Assembly (NCBI GenBank): GCA_902779705.1
Contig: CACZCR010000008.1
Location: 1 to 62,314 of the forward strand
Source: an uncultured Bacteroidales bacterium
Lineage (GTDB): Bacteria; Bacteroidota; Bacteroidia; Bacteroidales; Paludibacteraceae
Length of the DNA: 62,314 nt
Direction of reading: 5' to 3'
The notes under the pieces are model-generated. The model had not been told where the DNA came from, ran no database searches, and was given only the letters and a program-made list of their open reading frames with translations. The translations under genes were made by a program, and so were the position numbers. Every line of letters begins with the position of its first letter. Position 1 is the first letter of the stretch. Shown one piece after another: positions 50,321 to 59,671 of this stretch.

Positions 50321-51988
50321 ATGGAATTCAAGTATGCGCCGATGTTCCAACTCGGCAAAGACGAGACAGAGTATTATCTGCTGACCAAAGACTATGTGTC
50401 GGTTAGCCAGTTCGAAGGACACGAGATCCTCAAAATCCAGCCGGAAGCCCTGACGCTGATGGCTCAGCAAGCTTTCCACGACGTGAGCTTCATGCTCCGC
50501 CGCTCGCACAACGAGCAGGTGGCTAAGATACTACGCGACCCGGAGGCAAGTGCTAACGACAAATACGTGGCACTGACCTTCCTGCGCAACGCCGAAGTGG
50601 CTTGTAAAGGCCAATTGCCCCTCTGCCAAGATACCGGTACGGCTATCATCCACGGCGAAAAAGGCCAACAAGTATGGACACTTGTAAGTGACAAAGGGAC
50701 AAAGGACCAAGTACAAAGCGACGAAGAGGCACTGAGCAAGGGTGTGTATAACACTTATACCGAGTGCAACCTGCGTTATAGCCAGAACGCCCCACTCAAT
50801 ATGTACGATGAGGTCAACACCAAGTGTAACCTGCCGGCTCAGATCGATCTGGAGGCTACCGAAGGTGCGGAGTACCGATTCCTGTGCGTGACCAAAGGTG
50901 GCGGTTCGGCCAACAAGACCTACCTCTATCAGGAGACCAAGGCACGTATCCAGAATCCGGGCACGTTGATTCCTTTCCTGGTGGAGAAGATGAAGAGCCT
51001 TGGTACCGCTGCTTGTCCGCCGTATCATATCGCGATTGTGATCGGTGGTACGAGTGCCGAGAAGAACCTGCTGACGGTTAAGTTGGCTTCGACGCATTAT
51101 TACGACTCGCTGCCTACTACAGGCGACGAGACCGGACGTGCGTTCCGCGATATCGAGTTGGAGAAGCAACTGCTCAAAGAGGCCTATAAGATCGGTCTCG
51201 GTGCACAGTTTGGCGGTAAGTATATGGCCCACGATGTACGCGTGGTACGTCTGCCGCGTCACGGTGCCAGCTGCCCGATCGGTTTGGGCGTGAGCTGCTC
51301 GGCGGACCGTAACATCAAGTGTAAGATCAACCGTGACGGTATATGGATCGAGAAGTTGGATAATAATCCTGCCAGCCTCATCCCTGAGGAATTGCGTCAA
51401 GCAGGCGAAGGTGATGCCGTACGTATCGACCTCAACCAATCGATGGACGAGGTGTGCAAGATACTGACCAAGTATCCGATCGGTACACGTCTGAGTCTGA
51501 ACGGCACGATCATCGTAGGTCGTGACATAGCGCATGCTAAGATCAAAGCACGCCTCGATGCAGGCGAGCCGATGCCGGAATACCTCAAAAACCACCCGAT
51601 CTACTATGCCGGACCGGCTAAGACTCCGGCAGGGATGGCTTGCGGTTCGATGGGCCCGACGACAGCCGGACGTATGGATCCGTATGTGGATGAGTTTCAA
51701 GACAACGGCGGCTCACGTATCATGCTGGCCAAGGGTAACCGCTCGATCGATGTGACCAATGCGTGCCAGAAACACGGCGGTTTCTATCTGGGCTCTATCG
51801 GTGGTCCGGCAGCTATCTTGGCGCAGAACAATATCAAGTCTATCGAGTGCGTTGAGTACCCCGAACTGGGTATGGAGGCCATCTGGAAGATCGAAGTAGA
51901 GAACTTCCCGGCATTCATCCTGGTGGACGACAAAGGTAACGACTTCTTCAAACAACTCAAACCCTGCGAGGGCTGCACGATCCTCTGA
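50321..51988 (+). CDS. Class I (iron-sulfur) fumarate hydratase
   Basis: A 555-residue oxygen-sensitive fumarase interconverting fumarate and malate. The cluster region starts [10 protein letters not shown] near residue 100; [15 protein letters not shown] and [17 protein letters not shown] carry the other Cys residues; [20 protein letters not shown] is the beta domain. Between QQVWT and [10 protein letters not shown] lies a stretch encoded by a short repeat array (50686-50718); from memory of family members it is longer than usual by about ten residues. The stop shares a base with the next ATG. In anaerobes it serves the reductive branch to succinate. Confidence 0.92.
   Translation: MEFKYAPMFQLGKDETEYYLLTKDYVSVSQFEGHEILKIQPEALTLMAQQAFHDVSFMLRRSHNEQVAKILRDPEASANDKYVALTFLRNAEVACKGQLPLCQDTGTAIIHGEKGQQVWTLVSDKGTKDQVQSDEEALSKGVYNTYTECNLRYSQNAPLNMYDEVNTKCNLPAQIDLEATEGAEYRFLCVTKGGGSANKTYLYQETKARIQNPGTLIPFLVEKMKSLGTAACPPYHIAIVIGGTSAEKNLLTVKLASTHYYDSLPTTGDETGRAFRDIELEKQLLKEAYKIGLGAQFGGKYMAHDVRVVRLPRHGASCPIGLGVSCSADRNIKCKINRDGIWIEKLDNNPASLIPEELRQAGEGDAVRIDLNQSMDEVCKILTKYPIGTRLSLNGTIIVGRDIAHAKIKARLDAGEPMPEYLKNHPIYYAGPAKTPAGMACGSMGPTTAGRMDPYVDEFQDNGGSRIMLAKGNRSIDVTNACQKHGGFYLGSIGGPAAILAQNNIKSIECVEYPELGMEAIWKIEVENFPAFILVDDKGNDFFKQLKPCEGCTIL
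50686..50718 (+). repeat. In-frame short repeat array in the fumarase gene
   Basis: Four 7-8 nt units of the type GTGACAAA, GGGACAAA, GGACCAA, GTACAAA. They encode a polar segment ([13 protein letters not shown]) just after the first cluster Cys region. Confidence 0.65.
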
Positions 51989-52437
51989 TGAACGAACCCA
52001 AGAAAGACGGCTGGTGGAAGCGGATGTGGTATAAGTACCGTTTGACGCTTGAAAACGAAGACACGATGCAGACCTATTGGCATCTTCGTGTCAGCAAGCT
52101 GCATGCTGCGCTGTTGGCGTTGCTCTTCTTCCTCGTGGCACTGGCCCTATGCTCGGTCTTAATACTTTATACGCCGTTGCGTAATGTGCTGCCGGGTGCG
52201 GTGACTGACGACGAACGCCAGTACCTGCTCGACGAGACCATGCGCCTCGACTCGCTCCAGCGGGCACTGGACCGCCAGAGTCAGTATGTAGAAGGCATTC
52301 GTATCGCCCTCTCCGGCAAGGACCACAAGGACTCCACGCCGCCGCTGGATTCGATGAAGATACTGGAGCACGAAAAACTGATCGAGCAGAAGACTCCGCG
52401 CTTACAAGAGTTTGAACAACAACACGAAGCCAAATGA
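51988..52437 (+). CDS. Membrane/coiled-coil protein like the N-terminus of M23 peptidases, peptidase domain absent
   Basis: A 149-residue protein: basic cytoplasmic segment (KKDGWWKRMWYKYRLTLEN), TM helix ~40-63, then a periplasmic region with LPGAVTDDERQYL and a coiled coil (LDSLQRALDRQSQYVEGIRI). This arrangement matches the N-terminal third of Bacteroidales M23 murein peptidases, but the reading frame ends before any peptidase domain, so it is either a truncated relic or a regulator of such enzymes. It overlaps fumarase by one base and dxr by ATGA, so translation appears maintained. Confidence 0.65.
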   Translation: MNEPKKDGWWKRMWYKYRLTLENEDTMQTYWHLRVSKLHAALLALLFFLVALALCSVLILYTPLRNVLPGAVTDDERQYLLDETMRLDSLQRALDRQSQYVEGIRIALSGKDHKDSTPPLDSMKILEHEKLIEQKTPRLQEFEQQHEAK

Positions 52438-53588
52438 AACAGATAGCTATACTCGGCAGTACAGGTTCTATCGGCACGCAGACACTCGATGTGGTGCGTC
52501 GCCATCCGGATCTCTATGAGGTCTATGCTATCTGTGCCCACCGCTCGGTGGATCTGCTGGTGGAGCAGGCACGCGAGTTTAAGCCTGAGGTGGTGTGTAT
52601 AGCTGACGAAAGTAAATACGACGAGTTGAAGGAGAAACTCTCGGCGGTTGGTTTTGCGGGCAAGATCTGGGCAGGAACGGATGCTATAGCCGATATGGTG
52701 ACGATGCCGAGCATCGATATCGTGGTGGCTGCGATGGTGGGCTATGCAGGTTTGCGTCCAACTATGGCCGCTATACGTGCCGGTAAGACCATTGCGTTGG
52801 CTAATAAGGAGACACTGGTGGTAGCCGGTGAGTTGATGTGCCAGCTGGCGCTGGAGCACCATGCGCCCATACTGCCGGTGGATAGCGAGCATAGTGCTAT
52901 CTTCCAAAGCTTGGTGGGCGAGGACCGCAACGAGATAGAGAAGATCCTGCTCACCGCCAGCGGAGGACCGTTCCGCACCTATAGCCTCGAGCAGATGAAG
53001 ACCGTGACGGCGGTCGATGCACTCCGCCATCCTAACTGGGACATGGGTGCCAAGATCACTATCGACTCGGCATCGATGATGAACAAGGGTTTTGAGGTGA
53101 TCGAAGCCAAGTGGCTCTTCGGCGTTGAGGTAGAGAAGATACAAGTGCTTGTTCATCCGCAGTCGATCGTCCATTCGGCGGTACAGTTCACCGACGGCGC
53201 TATCAAAGCCCAACTCGGTGCACCGGACATGCGGTTGCCGATACAGTATGCCATGTCGTTCCCTGAACGTCTGGCAGCGGATTTCCCGAGAGCAGACCTG
53301 TTTGCCTTGAAGGACCTGACGTTTGAAGAGCCTGACCTCACCCGCTTCCCGAACCTCGGGTTGGCGTATGAGGCCACACGTCGGGGAGGTAATATGCCCT
53401 GTATACTGAATGCTGCCAACGAGGTGGCCAACCTCGCTTTCCGCGAAGGCCGATGCGGCTTTTTGCAGATGAGTGATGTCATTGCTCAAACGATGACCCG
53501 AACCACCTTCATCGCCAAACCGACCTACGAAGACTACGTCGCTACTGATGCCGAGGCACGGCAGATAGCAGAGCAAATGATAAAATGA
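52434..53588 (+). CDS. dxr: Dxr/IspC, 1-deoxy-D-xylulose 5-phosphate reductoisomerase
   Basis: A 384-residue enzyme that makes 2-C-methyl-D-erythritol 4-phosphate, the second step of the MEP isoprenoid pathway. NADPH motif ILGSTGSIGTQTLD at the start, ANKETLVVAGE, LPVDSEHSAIFQ and the metal site around VHPQSIVHSAVQF. Length is standard. It overlaps the upstream gene by ATGA; a repeat array separates it from rseP. Confidence 0.93.
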   Translation: MKQIAILGSTGSIGTQTLDVVRRHPDLYEVYAICAHRSVDLLVEQAREFKPEVVCIADESKYDELKEKLSAVGFAGKIWAGTDAIADMVTMPSIDIVVAAMVGYAGLRPTMAAIRAGKTIALANKETLVVAGELMCQLALEHHAPILPVDSEHSAIFQSLVGEDRNEIEKILLTASGGPFRTYSLEQMKTVTAVDALRHPNWDMGAKITIDSASMMNKGFEVIEAKWLFGVEVEKIQVLVHPQSIVHSAVQFTDGAIKAQLGAPDMRLPIQYAMSFPERLAADFPRADLFALKDLTFEEPDLTRFPNLGLAYEATRRGGNMPCILNAANEVANLAFREGRCGFLQMSDVIAQTMTRTTFIAKPTYEDYVATDAEARQIAEQMIK

Positions 53589-53636
53589 CTAAATTGTCAA
53601 TAAATCGTAAATCGTAAATCGTAAAATCGTCAATAT
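53586..53636 (+). repeat. Junction repeat (short form), from the dxr stop
   Basis: Begins at the dxr TGA stop and consists of TAAATCG-type heptamers, ending 4 nt before the rseP ATG. It matches the right-hand half of the long copies at 6067, 8156 and 56147. Confidence 0.8.
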
Positions 53637-53640
53637 CACA

Positions 53641-55074
53641 ATGATACAAGCAATACAACTGATACTAGCCCTTAGTTTTCTCGTGTTGATTCACGAGTTG
53701 GGACATTTCACGTTTGCCAAGATTTTCCATGTGCGTGTGGAGAAGTTCTATTTGTTCTTCAACCCATGGATCAGCCTGGTACGATTTAAGAAGTTCAACG
53801 GCCAATGGCACGTTAAGTTCTTGTCTAAGAACGAGGACGACGAGTGGGCCAAATACCCTGATAACACCGAGTGGGGTATAGGCTGGTTGCCTTTTGGCGG
53901 ATACTGTGCTATAGGCGGTATGGTCGATGAGACCCATACGGCCGATGAGCTTGGCGCTGAGCCCCAACCATGGGAGTTCCGCTCCAAACCGGCGTGGCAA
54001 CGCTTCTTCATCATCCTGGGCGGTATATTGGTTAATTTCATTGGCGCGCTGGTCATCTTCTCGATGGTGCTGTGGCAATGGGGAACGGACAAGCTGCCGC
54101 TTAAGAACGTGTCCGACGGACTCTATTTCTCGGAGGTGCTGTTGGAGGAAGGTTTTGAGCAGCACGACCATCTGCTCACTATTGATGGACAGCAACCCGA
54201 GGAGCTGAACGATTTCGTCCAGTCTGTCATCCTGGAGGGCAAACGCCACGTCACGGTGCTGCGTGGCCAAGACACTGTGTCGCTGACTATGTCCGAAGAC
54301 CTGGGCACACGCTGTCTGGCTGTGCTCAATCAGACCGATCACCAAGAGCGTGAGAAAGCACGTCAGGACAAGCAGTATGTTCGCTCGCGTTATGTGCTGA
54401 TTCAGGAGTATGTACCGTTTGTGATTGACTCTGTGATGCCGGACAATGTGGCTGATCTGGCGGGACTGCAACGGGGCGACAGCATCGTGTCGATCGATTC
54501 GGTTAAGGCTGACTGCCAGGCACTGGTTCAGTTGGAACTCAAAAAACATCCGCTCGACAGTATCACCGTAGGCTTTTATCGCCACGGCAGGTATATGACC
54601 GCCCGTGCGTTTGTGGGTGACCAGTGCAAGTTGGGTGTTATCATGAAGGATAAGACGCAGTTCTACAAAGTAGAGCACACCGACTATACGTTCTGGGAGT
54701 CTATCCCTGCCGGCATACGGCACGGCTGGGAGACCCTGGTTGACTATATAGGTCAGATGCGTCTGGTGTTCACCAAAGAGGGTGCACGCTCGGTGGGCGG
54801 CTTTGGCGCTATAGGATCGATGTTCCCGCCTGTATGGAACTGGTACGCGTTCTGGTATATGACCGCTTTCTTGTCGCTGGTGCTGGCGTTTATGAACTTC
54901 CTGCCGATACCGGCATTGGACGGCGGATACATCCTCTTCCTGTTGGTGGAGATGATCACTCGTCGCAAACCGAGCGATAAGTTCCTGGAGGTGGCTAACC
55001 AAGTAGGCTTCTGGATCCTGATCGCCCTGCTCGTGTTGGCTAATGGTAATGATATATTAAGATTCTTCTTCTGA
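53641..55074 (+). CDS. rseP: RseP-type site-2 metalloprotease
   Basis: A 477-residue intramembrane protease: zinc site LVLIHELGHF (HExxH) in the first helix, a central PDZ domain (VMPDNVADLAGLQRGDSIVS), and the third ligand in PIPALDGGYIL near residue 425. It cleaves membrane-bound anti-sigma factors or signal remnants. A second, weak PDZ-like segment precedes the first (YFSEVLLEEGFEQHDHLLTI). It shares its last base with the following acyltransferase ATG. Confidence 0.92.
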   Translation: MIQAIQLILALSFLVLIHELGHFTFAKIFHVRVEKFYLFFNPWISLVRFKKFNGQWHVKFLSKNEDDEWAKYPDNTEWGIGWLPFGGYCAIGGMVDETHTADELGAEPQPWEFRSKPAWQRFFIILGGILVNFIGALVIFSMVLWQWGTDKLPLKNVSDGLYFSEVLLEEGFEQHDHLLTIDGQQPEELNDFVQSVILEGKRHVTVLRGQDTVSLTMSEDLGTRCLAVLNQTDHQEREKARQDKQYVRSRYVLIQEYVPFVIDSVMPDNVADLAGLQRGDSIVSIDSVKADCQALVQLELKKHPLDSITVGFYRHGRYMTARAFVGDQCKLGVIMKDKTQFYKVEHTDYTFWESIPAGIRHGWETLVDYIGQMRLVFTKEGARSVGGFGAIGSMFPPVWNWYAFWYMTAFLSLVLAFMNFLPIPALDGGYILFLLVEMITRRKPSDKFLEVANQVGFWILIALLVLANGNDILRFFF

Positions 55075-55589
55075 TGGATGTGTTTGTTCATGAATCGTCC
55101 TACGTGGACGAAGGTTGTACGATAGGTAAGGGGACTAAGATTTGGCATTTTAGCCATATCATGTCCGGATGTACGATTGGTGAGGACTGCAACATTGGCC
55201 AGAACGTGGTCATCTCGCCCGATGTGGTGCTGGGCCGTAACTGCAAGATCCAGAACAACGTCTCGGTCTATACCGGTGTACGTTGTGAGGACGATGTGTT
55301 CCTTGGGCCGTCGATGGTCTTCACTAATGTCATCAACCCCCGTGCAGCGGTCAGCCGTAAGGATGAGTACCGCGAGACTATTATCCGTCGCGGCGCATCG
55401 GTAGGCGCTAATGCTACCATCGTCTGCGGCCATACACTGGGCGAGTACTGCCTGATAGGTGCCGGTTCGGTGGTCACTAAGGACGTACCGGCCTATGCTC
55501 TGATGGTAGGCAACCCCGCACGCCAGATCGGCTGGGTCAATGCCCACGGAGATAAGTGTGCTTCCCTCGAAGAAGCCATGAAATCATAA
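55074..55589 (+). CDS. Left-handed beta-helix acyltransferase (WlbB/WbpD-like)
   Basis: A 171-residue hexapeptide-repeat N-acetyltransferase: coils such as GKGTKIWHFSHIMSGCTIGE, then ISPDVVLGRNCKIQNNVSV, and the cap GAGSVVTKDVPAYALMVGNP. Its length and order fit enzymes acetylating UDP-3-amino-HexNAc acids for surface glycans. It is coupled to rseP by a one-base overlap; the reason for that pairing is not evident. Confidence 0.85.
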   Translation: MDVFVHESSYVDEGCTIGKGTKIWHFSHIMSGCTIGEDCNIGQNVVISPDVVLGRNCKIQNNVSVYTGVRCEDDVFLGPSMVFTNVINPRAAVSRKDEYRETIIRRGASVGANATIVCGHTLGEYCLIGAGSVVTKDVPAYALMVGNPARQIGWVNAHGDKCASLEEAMKS

Positions 55590-55706
55590 GTTTAATTGAC
55601 AATTGGACAATTGACAATTGGACAATTGATTGAATAATTGAAAAATTGGACAATTAACCCAATCGTAAATAAATCGTCAAATCGTAAATCGTCAAATCGT
55701 AAATTG
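55587..55706 (+). repeat. Long junction repeat, divergent copy
   Basis: Starts at the acyltransferase stop codon and is composed of TTGGACAA/TTGACAA words and AATCGTA words; it ends 2 nt before the next ATG. Similar overall layout to the other long copies but with more changes in the centre. Confidence 0.82.
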
Positions 55707-55708
55707 AT

Positions 55709-56149
55709 ATGATCCAGCGTATTCAAACCCTTTATCTGTTGGCCGTAGTGGCCCTTGGCATTGCCCTTGTGTGGTTGCCGGTGTTGCAACTGGTTACCCC
55801 TGATGGCCAACTATACGAACTCACCGCGTTGGGCGGTGCTCCCCTGCAAGGACTGTGGGGACTGACTATCACGACTGTGCTGATACCTGTGATGGCCTTG
55901 GTGGATATATTCCTTTATCGCCGTCGTATCCTGCAGGCGCGACTTAATATCTTCACCGTGATGCTCTGCTTGGGCTATTACGGTGTGCTGGCTATCTATG
56001 TATGGTTGGCTAAGATGAGCCTTGCGGCCGACTGGTATCTGACCGTGTGGACATCGTTCCCGCTCGTTAGTCTGATACTGACCCTGATGGCTACGCGACG
56101 CATCCTCAAAGACGAGGCCCTTGTGCGCGCTGCCGACCGCATCCGATAA
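55709..56149 (+). CDS. DUF4293-family membrane protein
   Basis: A 146-residue protein with four hydrophobic helices and the family's N-terminus MIQRIQTLYLLAVVAL. The loop between helices 1 and 2 holds TPDGQLYELTALGG. DUF4293 proteins are Bacteroidota-specific and of unknown function. The stop codon TAA is also the first triplet of the next long repeat (TAAATCGTCAAT). Gene order next to MscS suggests a cell-envelope role, but this is a guess. Confidence 0.85.
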   Translation: MIQRIQTLYLLAVVALGIALVWLPVLQLVTPDGQLYELTALGGAPLQGLWGLTITTVLIPVMALVDIFLYRRRILQARLNIFTVMLCLGYYGVLAIYVWLAKMSLAADWYLTVWTSFPLVSLILTLMATRRILKDEALVRAADRIR

Positions 56150-56270
56150 ATCGTCAATTTAATTGACAATTGGACAAGTGACGATTGGACAATTGATTGA
56201 ATTATTGAACAATTGAACAATTATAAAAATCGTAAATAAATCGTAAATTGTAAATCGTAAAATCGTCAAT
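56147..56270 (+). repeat. Long junction repeat, copy 3
   Basis: Begins with the DUF4293 TAA stop, carries a block (56169-56270) that differs from 8163-8262 at only a few positions over ~97 nt, and ends 6 nt before the MscS ATG. It lies 48 kb from that copy. Confidence 0.88.
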
Positions 56271-56276
56271 CTCAAG

Positions 56277-57266
56277 ATGTTATTCCTTCAAGATCTCGTC
56301 ATCCCTGAACAGGCAGCTGAGAAGGCACAGAAACTGTCGCCTGATTCGCTTCATCAGACCATGCAGACTGTTATTGAGCAAGTGCAGACCAATCCCGAAG
56401 GCTTCTGGCATAATGCTTTGCAAGACCTTGCCCAGTTTGGACTAAAGGTTGTAGCCGCACTGATCATCTATATGATCGGTATATGGTTGATTCGCTATAT
56501 CAAGCATATACTCAACCGTATCTTTGAGCGTCGTAAGACCGAGCATACGTTGGCGTCGTTTGTTACGTCGCTGGTGAGCATCGTGTTGACGGTTCTGCTG
56601 ATCTTGGCCACGATTGGTACGCTGGGTGTGGATACGACTTCGTTTGCGGCTCTGTTGGCTGCCGGAGGTATGGCTATCGGTATGGCGTTGTCGGGTACGG
56701 TTCAGAACTTCGCCGGAGGAATCATGCTGTTGATCTTCCGCCCATTCAAGTCGGGCGACTATATCAAGGCACAGGACCAGGAGGGATATGTGATGCAGGT
56801 GACGATAGTGTCGACCAAGATCTTGACGCTGAACAACAAGGTGGTGATCCTGCCTAACGGTAATATCTTCACCGGCAATATAGAGAACCTCTCCGCACAG
56901 GGCATACTGCGCAAACAGTGGAACATCAGCGTCGATTATGGAGTAGACGCCAAGGCCTGCAAAGAAGCGATGATGGAGATCATGCGTTCCGACCCGCGTA
57001 TCCTGAACGAGGAGACCTATGCGCATGTTCGTAAGAACGCTAATGCGATGCTCGATCCGCTGAAAGTGAGGAAGATCAATCACGACCCGAGCGTGATCAT
57101 GGTATCGCTCAATTCCAGCGATATCACGTTCCAGGCACGTGGCTGGGTGTATGCTAAAGATTATTTGGCTGTGGAAGCCGACATCTTGGAGCGCTTCTAT
57201 ACCGAGTTACCGCCGCAGGGATTCACTTTTGCTTATCCGCACGTGGATGTGAAGATAACGCATTAA
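56277..57266 (+). CDS. MscS-family mechanosensitive channel
   Basis: A 329-residue inner-membrane channel: N-terminal periplasmic helix, three TM helices, the pore-lining TM3 GGMAIGMALSGTVQNFAGG, and the cytoplasmic beta domain RPFKSGDYIKAQDQEGYV followed by ILPNGNIFTGNIENLS. It opens under membrane tension to release solutes in hypo-osmotic shock. The last 44 nt overlap the convergent rlmN gene. Confidence 0.9.
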   Translation: MLFLQDLVIPEQAAEKAQKLSPDSLHQTMQTVIEQVQTNPEGFWHNALQDLAQFGLKVVAALIIYMIGIWLIRYIKHILNRIFERRKTEHTLASFVTSLVSIVLTVLLILATIGTLGVDTTSFAALLAAGGMAIGMALSGTVQNFAGGIMLLIFRPFKSGDYIKAQDQEGYVMQVTIVSTKILTLNNKVVILPNGNIFTGNIENLSAQGILRKQWNISVDYGVDAKACKEAMMEIMRSDPRILNEETYAHVRKNANAMLDPLKVRKINHDPSVIMVSLNSSDITFQARGWVYAKDYLAVEADILERFYTELPPQGFTFAYPHVDVKITH

Positions 57267-58290
57267 CCAGCATTCCGCACGCGGCAAGTATATCTTCGCC
57301 GCGGCTGCGGCGTATGGTGGTGGTGATGCCGTGCTCGGTCAGATAGTCGCGCAGCCACACCATCTGCTGCTCGTCCGAGGCGGGGAAATCACGGTCCACA
57401 CCTTCGTGAAAACGGATCAGGTTGATGCGGCAGTTCAGTCCCTTGAGCAGCCTGACCAGTTCTTTGGCGTGGCGTGGGGTATCGTTCTGCCCGCCCCAGC
57501 AGATGTACTCAAAACTGAGTCGCCGTTGGTGGGTCCAGTCGTACTGACGCAGCAGGTCGAGCACGTCGACTATCGGGTTGCTATGCTCGATGGGCATGAT
57601 CTGCCGGCGCTCCGTAGAGTAGGGGTTGTGCAGCGAGATGGCCATATGGCACTCGCTCTCGTCCAAGAACCGTTTCAGGCCCTTGTCGTAACCCACACTC
57701 GATACGGTGATCCGGTGAGGCGACCAGCCGCATCCCCATGGTGCGGTCATCACCTCCAGCGAACGCATCACCTCGTCGATGTTGTCCATCGGCTCCCCTT
57801 CGCCCATATAGACGATGTTGGTAAGCCGTTCGCTCTCGGGGATTGAGAATATCTGGTTCAGTATCTCGGAGGCGGGCAGATGGCCGTTGAAACCCAGGGT
57901 ACCAGTCATACAGAATCGGCAGCCCATCTTACATCCTGCCTGGGTCGATACGCACAGCGTCGCCCTGTCCTCATCGGGTATATAGACACTCTCAATGAAA
58001 TTGAGAGATTTATGATTTATGATTTCTGATTTTTGATTTTCAACCGCAAAGAGATATTTCCGTGTGCCGTCTTCGCTGATTGCTTCGCGTACGGGGGTAT
58101 GGCGTCCGGTGGTGTAGCGGGCTTTGAGTGCTTCGCGTCCTTTGAGCGAGATATTGGTCATCTCGTCTATGGTCTGCACGCGCTTGACGTACAGCCACTC
58201 CGCCAGCTGTTTGCCGGCGAACTTAGGCAGCCCTGCTTCCAGGGCTATAGCTTGTAGTTCTGCTAATGTCTTGCCCAGTAGGCTTACCAT
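57223..58290 (-). CDS. rlmN: RlmN, 23S rRNA/tRNA adenosine C2 methyltransferase
   Basis: A 355-residue radical-SAM methyltransferase of A2503. Radical-SAM site CKMGCRFC near residue 122, [12 protein letters not shown], catalytic Cys in DILAACGML. Before VESVYIP-type sequence (here IESVYIP) lies a loop [15 protein letters not shown], longer than in family members I recall and encoded by five heptamers (58007-58041). Its start overlaps glyA by 7 nt and its 3' end overlaps mscS by 44 nt. Confidence 0.92.
   Translation of the reverse strand: MVSLLGKTLAELQAIALEAGLPKFAGKQLAEWLYVKRVQTIDEMTNISLKGREALKARYTTGRHTPVREAISEDGTRKYLFAVENQKSEIINHKSLNFIESVYIPDEDRATLCVSTQAGCKMGCRFCMTGTLGFNGHLPASEILNQIFSIPESERLTNIVYMGEGEPMDNIDEVMRSLEVMTAPWGCGWSPHRITVSSVGYDKGLKRFLDESECHMAISLHNPYSTERRQIMPIEHSNPIVDVLDLLRQYDWTHQRRLSFEYICWGGQNDTPRHAKELVRLLKGLNCRINLIRFHEGVDRDFPASDEQQMVWLRDYLTEHGITTTIRRSRGEDILAACGMLVNALSSHPRADKQK
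58007..58041 (-). repeat. In-frame heptamer array in rlmN
   Basis: Exactly five 7-nt units on the plus strand: GATTTAT twice, then GATTTCT, GATTTTT and GATTTTC. On the coding strand they add about ten polar residues ([11 protein letters not shown]) in a loop between two conserved segments. Confidence 0.8.
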
Positions 58291-59564
58291 GCGAAGAGCG
58301 GGTATTGGTTCATCTCTTTGTTGACTTCGGCACGTACTTTGGCGATCACTGCCTCCGACTCCGGAGCCATCAGCACCTCATCGATCAGATCTACTATCCA
58401 CGGCATCTTATCTTCCTTGAGGCCGCGGGTGGTGATAGCCGGTGTACCGAACCGCAGACCCGAGGTCTGGAAGGCCGAACGGCTGTCGAAGGGCACCATG
58501 TTCTTGTTGGTGGTGATGTCGGCGCTGACCAGTGCTTTCTCGGCCACCTTACCTGTCAGCTCCGGGTACTTGGTGCGCAGGTCGATGAGCATCGAGTGGT
58601 TGTCCGTACCGCCGGAGATGACTTTGTAGCCCTTGTCCATGAAGGCTTGTGCCATCACGGCAGCGTTCTTTTTGACTTGCTGTTGATAGCGCTTGAAGTC
58701 CTCCGTCAGGGCTTCGCCGAAAGCGACAGCTTTGGCGGCTATGACGTGCTCCAGCGGACCGCCTTGGGTGCCGGGGAAGACAGCGGAGTCGAGTAGGGCA
58801 GACATCTTCTTGATCTCGCCCTTGGGCGTGGTTTTGCCCCATGGGTTGTCGAAGTCCTTGCCCATCAGTATGATACCGCCACGCGGACCACGTAGGGTCT
58901 TGTGGGTGGTAGAGGTGACTATGTGTGCGTACTTGACCGGGTTGTCCAGCAGCCCTGCGGCTATCAGTCCGGCAGGGTGGGCCATATCCACCATGAAGAT
59001 AGCGCCTATCTCGTCGGCCACCTTGCGGATGCGGGCGTAGTCCCACTCGCGGCTGTAGGCCGATGCGCCGGCGATGATGAGCTTGGGACGCTCAGCACGG
59101 GCGGTGGCTTCGAGGTTGTCGTAGTCTACGCGCCCTGTTGCCTCGTCGAGGTTATAGGCTATAGCGTTGAACATCAGTCCTGAGAAATTGACTGCCGAAC
59201 CGTGGCTGAGGTGGCCGCCGTGGCTGAGGTTGAGCCCCATGAACGTGTCGCCGGCCTTGAGGCAAGCCATAAAGACGGCCATGTTGGCTTGTGCGCCCGA
59301 GTGGGGTTGCACGTTGACGTACTCGGCGTTGTAGAGTTTTTTGAGTCGGTCGCGAGCGATATCCTCGGCTATGTCCACCACTTCGCATCCGCCGTAGTAG
59401 CGGTGACCGGGGTAACCCTCGGCGTACTTGTTGGTCAGCACGCTACCCATGGCTTCCAGCACTTGGTCGCTTACAAAATTCTCACTGGCTATCAACTCGA
59501 TGCCTTTCATCTGACGCTCCCGCTCACGGCGGATGATGTCAAAAATCTCATTGTCCCGATTCAT
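58284..59564 (-). CDS. glyA: Serine hydroxymethyltransferase
   Basis: A 426-residue PLP enzyme interconverting serine and glycine with tetrahydrofolate. PLP Lys in [15 protein letters not shown], with [15 protein letters not shown] and the tetrahydrofolate-side [13 protein letters not shown] 59564 gives the normal N-terminus; the in-frame upstream sequence crosses the promoter. Followed by rlmN with a 7-nt overlap. Confidence 0.94.
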   Translation of the reverse strand: MNRDNEIFDIIRRERERQMKGIELIASENFVSDQVLEAMGSVLTNKYAEGYPGHRYYGGCEVVDIAEDIARDRLKKLYNAEYVNVQPHSGAQANMAVFMACLKAGDTFMGLNLSHGGHLSHGSAVNFSGLMFNAIAYNLDEATGRVDYDNLEATARAERPKLIIAGASAYSREWDYARIRKVADEIGAIFMVDMAHPAGLIAAGLLDNPVKYAHIVTSTTHKTLRGPRGGIILMGKDFDNPWGKTTPKGEIKKMSALLDSAVFPGTQGGPLEHVIAAKAVAFGEALTEDFKRYQQQVKKNAAVMAQAFMDKGYKVISGGTDNHSMLIDLRTKYPELTGKVAEKALVSADITTNKNMVPFDSRSAFQTSGLRFGTPAITTRGLKEDKMPWIVDLIDEVLMAPESEAVIAKVRAEVNKEMNQYPLFAW

Positions 59565-59593
59565 GGTAATATATGTTTTTCTAAAATTTGGTG

Positions 59594-59625
59594 CAAAGGT
59601 ACAACAAAATATTTGAATGTACAAA
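59594..59625 (-). promoter_or_regulatory. glyA-rlmN promoter
   Basis: Minus strand: TTTG (59625-59622), 20-nt spacer, TACCTTTG (59601-59594), about 30 nt before the start codon. Confidence 0.75.
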
Positions 59626-59644
59626 TAATTTGAGCAAATAGATC

Positions 59645-59662
59645 AAAAAAGCCCGCTTTTTT
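59645..59662. terminator. Bidirectional A/T-flanked hairpin
   Basis: Stem AAAAAAG/CTTTTTT with loop CCCG, between divergent units. Its T-tract on either strand could act as a short terminator or insulating element. Confidence 0.4.
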
Positions 59663-59671
59663 ACGTATTCT

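Noticed and set aside
53665..55002. A 445-codon frame antisense to rseP
   Set aside because: Same kind of shadow; rseP carries HExxH, PDZ and LDGG motifs.
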